Below, in pieces: positions 26,124-33,913 of a stretch of DNA of 64,000 nt. The notes under the pieces are model-generated. The model saw nothing but the letters and a program-made list of their open reading frames with translations. It searched no databases and had not been told where the DNA came from. Positions within the stretch are counted from its first letter, which is position 1; each line of letters starts with the position of its first letter. The translations under genes were made by a program, and so were the position numbers. This DNA is from Paenibacillus vini (GTDB taxonomy: Bacteria; Bacillota; Bacilli; Paenibacillales; Paenibacillaceae): NCBI RefSeq assembly GCF_018403325.1, contig NZ_BOSL01000011.1, positions 62,001 to 126,000 on the forward strand, in the 5' to 3' direction.

Positions 26124-27011
26124 TTACACTTCAACGTATATTTGCTGCAGGAAGGCAATGCTGTCCTTCATATCCGGTTCGGGCGTACTTTCGAGAATCC
26201 CGTGGATATGGGGGCGTTGATATTTCATATAGCTTAGTATGGGGCGAAAATTCAGTAGCCCCTGACCCACAGGGACGGTGTGTATTCGTCCCTGTTTTAT
26301 TGTGAAATCCTTAAGGTGAACGACAGCGATTCGGTTGCCCAGAAGCTCAAGAGCCTCCTTAATAATGCGGTCCTGATCCGTATAATTCTCCGGGGACATC
26401 AAGTTTGCGCAATCGAGGATGATCTGAAGGTTGTTGGACGGCACCTCGTCGAGCAGCCTGCGGGCCAGCGGGGCCGAATGGAGCGGATGGTTCTGCCCGG
26501 CCTCGATGCCGACAGTGACGCCAAAACGCTCGGCTTCGGCAACCATGATCTTAACGGAGGTAACAACCTGCCGAAACGCTTCTTCCGTAAAATTATCGGG
26601 CGTATAGCCATCCCCGACGCTGCCGGTCTCCGAACCTACCAGACTGGCGCCAAAGTCTCTCGCCAAACGCAAATGAGTGGCGAAGCCGTTCAGCGCCTCC
26701 GCCCGTTTTGAAGGATCGGTAGCGACGATATTGACGTAGCAACCGAGCACCGCCAGGTGAATGCCTGCTCGCCCGAACGCGCCTCCAAAGTAGGAGGCGG
26801 CACCGGGACTTAGTTCGGACAGGCTTCTCACGCTGTCGGGAAACGACTTTTTGACGGCAAACTGGATGTTCGAAAAAGAATGCTCCTGGATTTTCTTGAT
26901 GAGCAGGTCCAGCGGTACCCGCCCGAAATCATGGGCACGCACGCCAAGATTGAGCGGGGGAAACGCCGCGATTTCTGAGTTGTCTATTGCTGAGTCCTTC
27001 ATTAAATTCAT
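26124..27011 (-). CDS. Sugar phosphate isomerase/epimerase (xylose-isomerase-like TIM barrel)
   Basis: 295 residues of the AP-endonuclease 2/xylose-isomerase-like TIM-barrel family. Metal-binding-type residues are seen in VTVGIEAGQNHPLHSAPLA, LQIILDCANLM and VVHLKDFTIKQGRIHTVPVG. The start ATG at 27011 overlaps the stop of the GDSL esterase gene (ATGA) and follows AAGGTGG; a longer frame to 27092 lies within that gene. It is probably an isomerase or epimerase for a pectin-derived sugar, translated together with the esterase. The substrate is unknown. Confidence 0.82.
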   Translation of the reverse strand: MNLMKDSAIDNSEIAAFPPLNLGVRAHDFGRVPLDLLIKKIQEHSFSNIQFAVKKSFPDSVRSLSELSPGAASYFGGAFGRAGIHLAVLGCYVNIVATDPSKRAEALNGFATHLRLARDFGASLVGSETGSVGDGYTPDNFTEEAFRQVVTSVKIMVAEAERFGVTVGIEAGQNHPLHSAPLARRLLDEVPSNNLQIILDCANLMSPENYTDQDRIIKEALELLGNRIAVVHLKDFTIKQGRIHTVPVGQGLLNFRPILSYMKYQRPHIHGILESTPEPDMKDSIAFLQQIYVEV

Positions 27012-27739
27012 TCCGGCATCGCCACCTTTCCAGGGAGATAACCTTCTGTCGTTCTTATAAGATGTTGTCTTAATTCCGGAAGGGCAGCGCACTGATGGAC
27101 CGCTTGGGCTACCAACCTGGCGATATGACGGGCGCCGACATCCGAGAAATGAGTGTCATCGCTGATCCCTTCAGGATAATTCGGATGGGCCTGCTCCGGC
27201 AAATGCATAAAAAGATGGCGTGTGCCCTCGATCCCGAGTGCGCGGTAAAGCTGTTGTGAAGCCGCAAATATGTCCAGCAACGGGGTTGCGGTGCCAGCCG
27301 CAACCTGGCGCATAGCCTCGGGATAAGCGCCGACCGCATCAGGGTCGGGGCTCCCATCCGCCAGGAAGCGTCGCCGGCTGACCGAGGTCAACAGGACGGG
27401 CGTCCCGCCCTTCCGGCGGGCGGATTCGATAAACCGCTCCAGGTTAGCGCGGAATTCTCTTTCCGGGTCGGCATAACGCAGAGGGTCTTCCTGTTTGCCG
27501 TCGTTGTGGCCGAACTGGATGAAGAGGTAGTCTCCCGCCTGGAACTCTTTTTCGATCGCTTCAAGCCTGCGCTCGGCCAGAAAAGATTTAGTACTCCGCC
27601 CGTTCACGGCCCTGTTGTCGATGCGGAGAGAAGGACCGAAATACGCCTGAAGATGCTCACCCCAGCCCGTCATCGGTTTTTCGGCGGCCCCTTTGATCGC
27701 CGCAGTAGAGTCTCCCGCTATAAACAAAGTACATGACAT
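27008..27739 (-). CDS. GDSL/SGNH esterase, rhamnogalacturonan acetylesterase type
   Basis: 243 residues. SGNH blocks are visible: LFIAGDSTAA (block I Ser), DNRAVNGRSTKSF (block II), LFIQFGHNDGKQED (block III Asn) and ISDDTHFSDVGA (block V Asp/His). The GDST variant and order match rhamnogalacturonan acetylesterases such as YesT/RhgT. No signal peptide is seen, so it would deacetylate imported oligosaccharides in the cytoplasm. GGGAGGG precedes the ATG. It is coupled to the isomerase gene and lies downstream of uxaC on the same strand. Confidence 0.87.
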   Translation of the reverse strand: MSCTLFIAGDSTAAIKGAAEKPMTGWGEHLQAYFGPSLRIDNRAVNGRSTKSFLAERRLEAIEKEFQAGDYLFIQFGHNDGKQEDPLRYADPEREFRANLERFIESARRKGGTPVLLTSVSRRRFLADGSPDPDAVGAYPEAMRQVAAGTATPLLDIFAASQQLYRALGIEGTRHLFMHLPEQAHPNYPEGISDDTHFSDVGARHIARLVAQAVHQCAALPELRQHLIRTTEGYLPGKVAMPE

Positions 27740-27823
27740 CTCGTAATCCCTCCCGATTTCTTGCAGAACGCTTCAGCTTCTTCTTCGGAATCATTTTATC
27801 CTTGCCTGCCCTGTATTTTTAGT

Positions 27824-29221
27824 TCATTTCATATCGAACCCGAAGTAGCTTGCGGCATTGCTGTATGCGATATCCTCAACCATTCCTCCGAGCAGGCCCT
27901 CGTCGTCAGGCGCTTCCCCGCGCTGAACCCATTCCCCGATCAGTTCGCATAAGACCCGGCGGAAATACTCATGGCGCGTGTATGAGAGAAAGCTGCGCGA
28001 ATCGGTGAGCATCCCCACAAAGCCCGCGAGCAGACTATGCTCGGCAAACAACGTTAATTGCTGGCGCATACCGCTGCGGGTATCGTTATACCACCAGCCC
28101 GAGCCGAGCTGCAGCTTGCCCGGAGTTTCCTTCTGGTAACAGCCCATCAGGGTAAGCAGGGATGGATAATCCTTGGGATTCAAGGAGTACAGAATCGTCT
28201 TCGGCAGACCCGCTCCGCATTCGGCCCGGTCCAGCAGCTGTGAAAGAGGGGCGGTAATCGGCAGGTCATTCAAGGCGTCATACCCGGTATCCGGTCCCAG
28301 TTTATTGAACATCGGAGTATTGTTGTTTCTGTAGGCATGGAGATGCAATTGCATTGTCCAGTCTTTTTCACGGTACATGCCGATGAGGGCGGTCAAAAGC
28401 TCGGTACGGTAAACTGTGATTTCCTCTTGTGTCAGCACTTCTCCGGTTGTTCTTTTCCGGAAAATAGTCTCCAGCTCCGAGACATCGCCGGCCTTGTAAC
28501 GCAAAATATCGAGCGCGTGGTCGGACAGGCGGCAGCCGTGATCATGGAAGTAATCGACTCTGGAGCGAAGTGCCTCTACCAGATCTTTATATGAAGCAAT
28601 CGTCCGACCGGACGCCGCTTCCAGGCGTTTCAGCCAATCCGGGAAACCGGGCGCGTCGATGTTTAGTGCCTTGTCGGGACGGAAGGTCGGCAGGACGGAG
28701 AAGTCCTGTTCTTCTTCTTTCAGCAACCGGTGATATTCCAGGGAATCCGCGGGGTCGTCCGTTGTACAAACTAGCTTTACGTTTGCGTTTTTGATGATGT
28801 TGCGCCGCTTGAATGGCTCACCCGCAAGCTTCTCGTTCACGGACTCCCAAATTCGCGGGGCCGACTGTTCATTCAGCAGTTCGTTGACGCCGAAGAAACG
28901 ACGCAGCTCCAGATGCGTCCAACTGAATAGCGGATTCCCGATCGTCTTGGGAACCGTCCGGGCCCAAGCAAGGAATTTATCGAAGTCCGAAGCATCCCCG
29001 GTGATATGGGATTCCGGCACGCCGTTCGCGCGCATCAGGCGCCATTTATAGTGATCTCCGTACAGCCAGGCTTCAGTGATATTTTTGAAAGGCTGGTTCT
29101 CGTAAATTTCCTTTGGATCGAGATGGCAGTGATAGTCGATGATCGGCATGTGGCTCGCATGTTTATGAAACAGGGTTCGGGCAGTCGCGGTGGAAAGCAA
29201 GAAGTCATCATTCAGAAACAT
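27824..29221 (-). CDS. uxaC: Uronate (glucuronate/galacturonate) isomerase
   Basis: 465 residues, the usual UxaC length. Family motifs include the metal-site MPIIDYHCHLDPKEIYEN near the N-terminus, TDDPADSLEYHR, MQLHLHAYRNNNTPMFNKLG and LGSGWWYNDTRSGM. Known: it converts D-galacturonate to D-tagaturonate (or glucuronate to fructuronate), the first step of the isomerase pathway. AAGGAG precedes the ATG. It stands 500 bases downstream of uxaA on the same strand, separated by a repeat array and a GC-rich segment, so it may have its own promoter. Confidence 0.95.
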   Translation of the reverse strand: MFLNDDFLLSTATARTLFHKHASHMPIIDYHCHLDPKEIYENQPFKNITEAWLYGDHYKWRLMRANGVPESHITGDASDFDKFLAWARTVPKTIGNPLFSWTHLELRRFFGVNELLNEQSAPRIWESVNEKLAGEPFKRRNIIKNANVKLVCTTDDPADSLEYHRLLKEEEQDFSVLPTFRPDKALNIDAPGFPDWLKRLEAASGRTIASYKDLVEALRSRVDYFHDHGCRLSDHALDILRYKAGDVSELETIFRKRTTGEVLTQEEITVYRTELLTALIGMYREKDWTMQLHLHAYRNNNTPMFNKLGPDTGYDALNDLPITAPLSQLLDRAECGAGLPKTILYSLNPKDYPSLLTLMGCYQKETPGKLQLGSGWWYNDTRSGMRQQLTLFAEHSLLAGFVGMLTDSRSFLSYTRHEYFRRVLCELIGEWVQRGEAPDDEGLLGGMVEDIAYSNAASYFGFDMK

Positions 29222-29267
29222 GGGGTAGGCTCCTTTTAAAGTTTATAAAGTAATGACGTTTCGAACA

Positions 29268-29464
29268 TTAGCTGTAAAACATACAGGTAATTTAGCTCTT
29301 ATTGAAACGAATGATTGATGATTGAATAGCTGTAAAACATGCAGGTAATTTACTCCGAATGCATGAAAAATGGGAGATAGGGCCGAATTAACTGCAGGTT
29401 TTGCATCTAAAGTTTAGAGAATAAAAAATATTGCATTATTAGCTGCATATTTTACAGCTAAATT
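29268..29464 (-). repeat. Second intergenic repeat family, two direct and two inverted copies
   Basis: Copies at 29268-29294 and 29327-29351 share TAGCTGTAAAACAT and GCAGGTAATTTA-type blocks. Inverted, more degenerate copies lie at 29386-29410 and 29436-29464 (ending TTTTACAGCTAAATT). The order is again forward-forward-reverse-reverse, as in the unrelated array at 6816-7002. It lies in the uxaA-uxaC spacer. No coding frame overlaps it. Confidence 0.7.
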
Positions 29465-29721
29465 GCTTTACTACTATGGGCCCGGCCCAAGGCGAGACTC
29501 TGGATGAGATCAGGGCAAGGCCAGGCTTCGCGACGGCATCACCGGACCGTTCGGGTCCAGGCCTCCCCGGACGCGCTCCCCATCCGGCATCTGGCCCATC
29601 TCTGTCTGGCCTAGCTCCCGTCAGGGTCCAATGACCGCTCGGGCCCAGCGACTGTCCTGTCCAGGTACAGCCAGCGTAGGACTCAGTCCGAATCCGGTTC
29701 AGCCCCTGGCCCCGCCCGTGA
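29465..29721. other. GC-rich non-coding spacer before the uxaA stop
   Basis: About 257 bases, visibly much richer in G and C than the flanking DNA, with recurring CCGG, GGCC and CAGG words. I see no convincing frame or ribosome site on either strand and no clean terminator, although the uxaA stop abuts it. Inference: a decayed or foreign segment. Confidence 0.5.
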
Positions 29722-31209
29722 TCACAACGTCACGCCGGTTTTAAAGATCGCGAGCTCGCGCACTTCGTTTTGTTCGTTCCGCGTTTTTTGTCCGCTGGCG
29801 ACGGCGATGATGTAATCGATAAATTGCTCAAGCACCTCGGACATGGGAGTTTCCAGCAGCGGTCCTGCGTTGAAGTCCATCCAATGCTTTTTGTTGTTGT
29901 ATAACTCGTTGTTCGTCGCGACCTTGACGGTCGGAACGAAGCTGCCGAAAGGCGTTCCGCGCCCGGTCGTAAACAGGACGAGCTGGCAATCGGCGGCCGC
30001 CAAGGCCGAGGAAGCGACGAGGTCATTGCCCGGTGCTTGCAGCAGGCTAAGGCCTTTTTTGCGCAGCTTTTCCCCGTATTGCAATACATCGACCACGGGA
30101 GCGGTTCCCGCCTTTTGGGTGCAGCCGAGCGATTTGTCCTCCAGCGTGCTGATGCCGCCCGCCTTGTTGCCCGGGGAAGGATTCTCGTAGACCGGCTCGC
30201 CGTACGACAGGAAGTACTGTTTGAAATTGTTGATCAGGGAGACGATGTCCTCATAAACCTCCCGGCTTTCCGCGCGGGCCATGAGCATTTTTTCGGCGCC
30301 GAACATTTCAGGCACTTCCGTCAAAATGGTAGTCCCGCCCTGGGAGATGAGAAAATCGGAGAAGGCGCCCAGCAGCGGATTGGCGGTAATGCCGGAGAAT
30401 CCGTCGGAGCCGCCGCATTTGAGACCAACATTGAGCTCGCTGATCGGCACGGGCTCGCGGCGGTCATCCTTCGCGGCCTCATAGATTTCCTCCAGCAGCG
30501 CAAGGCCTGCCTCGACTTCGTTCCCGACTTCCTGGGCCACGAGGAACTTGATGCGGCTCTCGTCATAGTCGCCCAGTATTTCGCGGAATTCGGCGACGAT
30601 ATTGTTCTCGCAGCCGAGACCGAATACGAGCACCCCGCCAGCATTGGGGTGATTCACGGCATCCAGCAGGATGCTGCGCGTCATCCGGTGGTCGTCGCCA
30701 AGCTGCGAGCAACCGTAAGGATGCTTAAGCACCGTGACGTTATCGAAGCTCCCGAGATCGGGATGGATGGCCTTAAACTCGGCGATCATCAGCTCGGCGA
30801 CCCCGTTCACGCAGCCGACCGTTGGGACGATGAAGAGATCGTTTCGGATGCCTACCTTTCCGTTACTACGGCGATACCCATCAAAGGAGAGAGAGCGTTT
30901 GGGATAGGTTACGGGATGCAGCTCAGGCTGGTATTCGTAAGTTTCTTCCCCGACCAAATTGGTCTTCAGATTATGGGTGTGCACATGCTCGCCCTTGGAA
31001 ATAGAGGTTGTTGCATGCCCGATCGGATAACCGTACTTGGTGACGATATCGCCCTCACCAAAATCGGTCAAGGCCATTTTATGGCCCTGCGGAATATCCT
31101 GGCGGGCGGTGTACGTCTGATCATCGAATATAATTTCTTCCCCGGCTTGGACCGGGCGCAGGGCGACGGCTACCGTATCCCTGGCATTCATTTTCATGAG
31201 TCGCTGCAT
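29722..31209 (-). CDS. uxaA: Altronate dehydratase
   Basis: 495 residues. An N-terminal SAF-type domain (VAVALRPVQAGEEIIFDD, GHKMALTDFGEGDIVTKYGY) precedes a long catalytic domain with KHPYGCSQLGDDH, GLGCENNIVAEF and NVGLKCGGSDGFSGITANP. Known: an Fe2+-dependent dehydratase making 2-keto-3-deoxygluconate from altronate. I chose the ATG at 31209, after GGAGGGG; a longer frame to 31329 overlaps uxaB. The first 16 bases overlap the uxaB 3' end, so the two are coupled. Confidence 0.95.
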   Translation of the reverse strand: MQRLMKMNARDTVAVALRPVQAGEEIIFDDQTYTARQDIPQGHKMALTDFGEGDIVTKYGYPIGHATTSISKGEHVHTHNLKTNLVGEETYEYQPELHPVTYPKRSLSFDGYRRSNGKVGIRNDLFIVPTVGCVNGVAELMIAEFKAIHPDLGSFDNVTVLKHPYGCSQLGDDHRMTRSILLDAVNHPNAGGVLVFGLGCENNIVAEFREILGDYDESRIKFLVAQEVGNEVEAGLALLEEIYEAAKDDRREPVPISELNVGLKCGGSDGFSGITANPLLGAFSDFLISQGGTTILTEVPEMFGAEKMLMARAESREVYEDIVSLINNFKQYFLSYGEPVYENPSPGNKAGGISTLEDKSLGCTQKAGTAPVVDVLQYGEKLRKKGLSLLQAPGNDLVASSALAAADCQLVLFTTGRGTPFGSFVPTVKVATNNELYNNKKHWMDFNAGPLLETPMSEVLEQFIDYIIAVASGQKTRNEQNEVRELAIFKTGVTL

Positions 31210-32636
31210 TGAATTTCCCCTCCGATCGTTTGTTCCAGCGCGGTCCGGCAGTCTAGGGAATCTAGCAGCCGCAATCCGTCCTCCAACGCTTCCTTCAATC
31301 CGGGAACGGATAATAAATTTTCTCCCCAAAGCGAGTTGTCCTGAAGAATGACCTCAACAAAAGACTGCGGATCCTTCCAGGTTGCATCAAAAACAGCCAA
31401 CACTTCCGGACCGTCCTGGCGTTGAAGGCGATCTCCCCGGTATCCGAGCAGCAGCCCGGCAAAAGCGAGGGTGATCAGCTTCGGCAGTTCTCCACGTTCC
31501 TTCCGGTAACGGAGCAGTACAGGCAGCAGGCGGGTTTTGAACTTGGAAACGCTGTTGAGATAAATGGAAGTTAATTCGTGCCGGATAAACGGATTCCGGA
31601 ACCGTTCCTGTACAGCTGCCGCATAGGATTGTAATTCCTCAAGAGGCAAATCCAGCATAGGAATGAGTTCATCCTCAATCAATTGACGTACAAATGCGGA
31701 GAAGACACCGTCATTCATCACGTCTTCGACGGTTTCCAGACCGGCGAGAAGTCCAAGCGACACCATCGCGGTATGCGGCCCGTTGAGCAAATGAACTTTG
31801 CGTTCCCGGTAAGCCGTCATATCTTCCGTGACGACGACGTTCAAACCGGCCTCCGCCAGCGGCAGCTTTTCTTTCAGCCATGCCGGACCCTCGATCACCC
31901 AGAACAGGAAAGGTTCGGCGGTGACCATCAGGTTGTCGCGGTAGCCCAGTTCCTGCTCCAGTTCGCCTGCCTTGTCGCGCGGATAACCCGGCACGATCCG
32001 GTCGACCAGACTGCAGCAGAACGTGTTTTCCGTCTCCAGCCACGCGGCAAACTCCTCTCCCAGATTCCATTCCGACGCATAGCGCTGCACGATTTCGCGC
32101 AGCTTCTCGCCGTTGCGGTCAATCAGTTCGCAAGGAATGATGACGAATCCTTTTTTGCCTAATTGAAAGCGCTTGTAAAGCAGGGCCGTCAATTTGCCGG
32201 GAAAGCTCTTTTGCGGCGCATCTTCCAGTCGGTCTCCGGGATGGTAGGCGATTCCGGCTTCCGTGGTATTCGAGGTGATGAATTCGAGTGCGTCATCCTC
32301 CGCCAAGGCAAGAAAATCTTGATAATTACTGTATGGATTAATAAGCCGGCTGACGCTGGTCATAATTTCCCGGTCGCTGACGGTCCGCCCGTCCAGGATG
32401 CCGTTCAACAGAACGGTATAGAGGTAGTCCTGCTCGGCCAGCATCCCGCCAAGTCCTTGCTCAAGCGGCTGAATCAGAACCGCGCTGCCCTGGAACAGCC
32501 CTTTGTTGTTCATCTGCTGCACTTGCCAATCCACAAAGGCACGCATAAAGTTTCCTTCCCCGAATTGAATCATCCGCTCGGGATAGGAGGGCAAAGCGGG
32601 AAACGAGTTTCTGGAAAGCGGTTGTGTCATGGTCAT
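31194..32636 (-). CDS. uxaB: Tagaturonate reductase (altronate oxidoreductase)
   Basis: 480 residues of the mannitol dehydrogenase superfamily. The N-terminal NAD-binding region has RMIQFGEGNFMRAFVDWQVQ. Also visible are EFITSNTTEAGIAY, GFVIIPCELIDRNGEKLREI and KVHLLNGPHTAMVSLGLLAG. Known: it reduces tagaturonate to altronate with NADH. The ATG at 32636 follows AAGGAG at 6 bases; the alternative ATG at 32630 is possible. It heads the uxaB-uxaA unit. A LacI-type operator lies 33 bases upstream. Confidence 0.94.
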   Translation of the reverse strand: MTMTQPLSRNSFPALPSYPERMIQFGEGNFMRAFVDWQVQQMNNKGLFQGSAVLIQPLEQGLGGMLAEQDYLYTVLLNGILDGRTVSDREIMTSVSRLINPYSNYQDFLALAEDDALEFITSNTTEAGIAYHPGDRLEDAPQKSFPGKLTALLYKRFQLGKKGFVIIPCELIDRNGEKLREIVQRYASEWNLGEEFAAWLETENTFCCSLVDRIVPGYPRDKAGELEQELGYRDNLMVTAEPFLFWVIEGPAWLKEKLPLAEAGLNVVVTEDMTAYRERKVHLLNGPHTAMVSLGLLAGLETVEDVMNDGVFSAFVRQLIEDELIPMLDLPLEELQSYAAAVQERFRNPFIRHELTSIYLNSVSKFKTRLLPVLLRYRKERGELPKLITLAFAGLLLGYRGDRLQRQDGPEVLAVFDATWKDPQSFVEVILQDNSLWGENLLSVPGLKEALEDGLRLLDSLDCRTALEQTIGGEIQCSDS

Positions 32637-32668
32637 GTTTCGCTCCTTTTCATCATATAATCGCTTAA

Positions 32669-32682
32669 TGCACACGTGAACA
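32669..32682 (-). promoter_or_regulatory. LacI-type operator upstream of uxaB
   Basis: TGCACACGTGAACA is a pseudo-palindrome around a central CG, as LacI-family operators are. The same 12-base core (TGCACACGTGAA) recurs at 33829 beside the lacI gene and nowhere else that I noticed. On the minus strand a TATATG lies downstream. Confidence 0.75.
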
Positions 32683-32689
32683 TTTTTGT

Positions 32690-32717
32690 ATAAAAAAAGA
32701 GATGAACTCTTTTTTTA
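32690..32717 (-). terminator. Terminator of the lacI-type gene
   Basis: Self-complementary A-run/GAG and CTC/T-run arms (AAAAAAGAG and CTCTTTTTT around ATGAA). Its symmetry allows termination in both directions. Confidence 0.78.
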
Positions 32718-32747
32718 ACGAAATTAAGTGCCTCCCGGACATGCCGT

Positions 32748-33743
32748 TTAACAGCTTGCGACAGTCCGGCGAATCATGAACTTCGTTTGGACCAGGGATT
32801 GCTCGGGCCTGGTTTCCGGGTCCAGCATCAGCTCAATCAGCTTCTTGGTGCCGAGCTCGCTGATATCCGTAATCGGTCTACGGACGGTGGTCAGCGCCGG
32901 GTTAGTATATTGGGCGAATACGATATCGTCGAATCCGATCAGGGATATTCCGTCCGGGACGGGAACTCCGGCTGCATAGCAGGCATTCATCGCACCGATC
33001 GCCATATCGTCGTTCGCACAGAATACCAGCGACGGAGGGGCGGGAAGGGTGAGTAAAGAGCTCATCGTCCGGTAGCCGCTTTCGATGCTGTAATCCCCGG
33101 CGGCAAAATATTCCGGGTTCGGGAGAAGACTGTGAGCCAGCAAACTGTCCAGAAAGCCTTGCTTCCGCTCGGCGGACGACTTGAAGCCTGCTTTGCCTTC
33201 GATCATCGCCAGTTTGCTGTGGCCTTGGGCTATGGCGTAGTCGATCGCTTCCCGGACCCCGCCTCTGTCGTCGGCAACGACGTTCATGATCCCTTGATCC
33301 TCCAAATGGCGGTTAAGAACGACGAGCGGGATGCGGGTTCTTTTGACATGATAAATAAATTCGTTGTCCGCGTCGCTCTGGCTCATGACGAGAATGCCGT
33401 CAAAACGCCGCGGCGAGATGCTGTCCAAATGCTTGATACTGTCGATCCCATGCACCGTCAAGCTGTAGTTTTCGTCGAGCATATGATTGATTCCCTTGAT
33501 GACGTCGACAAGAAAACTTGCCGAGGTTCCCTGATCAATACTGGAAAAAAACAGTCCGATAGTATACGATTTTTTCATGACCAGGCTTTTGGCGCTAAAA
33601 TTGGGAATATAATTCAGCTCGGCGGCGATTTTTTCGATTCTTTCCCTGGTATCCTTCTTGATGAGGGGGTTTCCGTTTAGCGCACGGGAAACCGTCGTAT
33701 GCGAAACACCAGCGACTTTTGCAATGTCTTTGATCGTGACCAT
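32748..33743 (-). CDS. LacI-family transcriptional regulator of galacturonate use
   Basis: 331 residues. The N-terminal LacI helix-turn-helix and hinge read VTIKDIAKVAGVSHTTVSRA, then NPLIKKDTRERIEKIAAELN. A periplasmic-binding-like effector domain follows (FDGILVMSQSDADNE; ISLIGFDDIVFAQYTNPALT). Known: KdgR/ExuR-like LacI regulators of Firmicutes respond to pectin metabolites such as KDG or galacturonate. Matching operators before uxaB and between this gene and the AraC gene support control of both. It has its own minus-strand promoter, TTGACT, 17 bases, TTAAAA. Confidence 0.9.
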   Translation of the reverse strand: MVTIKDIAKVAGVSHTTVSRALNGNPLIKKDTRERIEKIAAELNYIPNFSAKSLVMKKSYTIGLFFSSIDQGTSASFLVDVIKGINHMLDENYSLTVHGIDSIKHLDSISPRRFDGILVMSQSDADNEFIYHVKRTRIPLVVLNRHLEDQGIMNVVADDRGGVREAIDYAIAQGHSKLAMIEGKAGFKSSAERKQGFLDSLLAHSLLPNPEYFAAGDYSIESGYRTMSSLLTLPAPPSLVFCANDDMAIGAMNACYAAGVPVPDGISLIGFDDIVFAQYTNPALTTVRRPITDISELGTKKLIELMLDPETRPEQSLVQTKFMIRRTVASC

Positions 33744-33828
33744 GGAATCTCTTCTTCCGGAAAATGATATTGGTTTAACGATTTCATTTTAAGTCCAAAT
33801 TTCCTTGAAAGTCAAGGGAATTATATAA

Positions 33829-33842
33829 TGCACACGTGAAAA
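33829..33842. promoter_or_regulatory. LacI-type operator in the lacI/araC divergent spacer
   Basis: TGCACACGTGAAAA shares TGCACACGTGAA with the uxaB operator. It lies just upstream of the -35 box of the AraC-type gene and upstream of the lacI promoter. Confidence 0.75.
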
Positions 33843-33848
33843 TTATCA

Positions 33849-33878
33849 TTGCCGCCGATCCCTTGTAAGCGCTATAAT
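33849..33878 (+). promoter_or_regulatory. Promoter of the AraC-type gene with an overlapping cre-like site
   Basis: TTGCCG, an 18-base spacer, then TATAAT. TGTAAGCGCTATAA at 33864-33877 overlaps the -10 box and matches the CcpA cre consensus (TGWAANCGNTNWCA) at all but one position. Confidence 0.6.
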
Positions 33879-33913
33879 TGGAATTGATCACAACTGACAA
33901 AGGAGCAGCGCGG

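Noticed and set aside
30037-31212. A 391-residue plus-strand frame
   Set aside because: It is antisense to uxaA, whose motifs are unambiguous, and has no ribosome site or recognisable domain.
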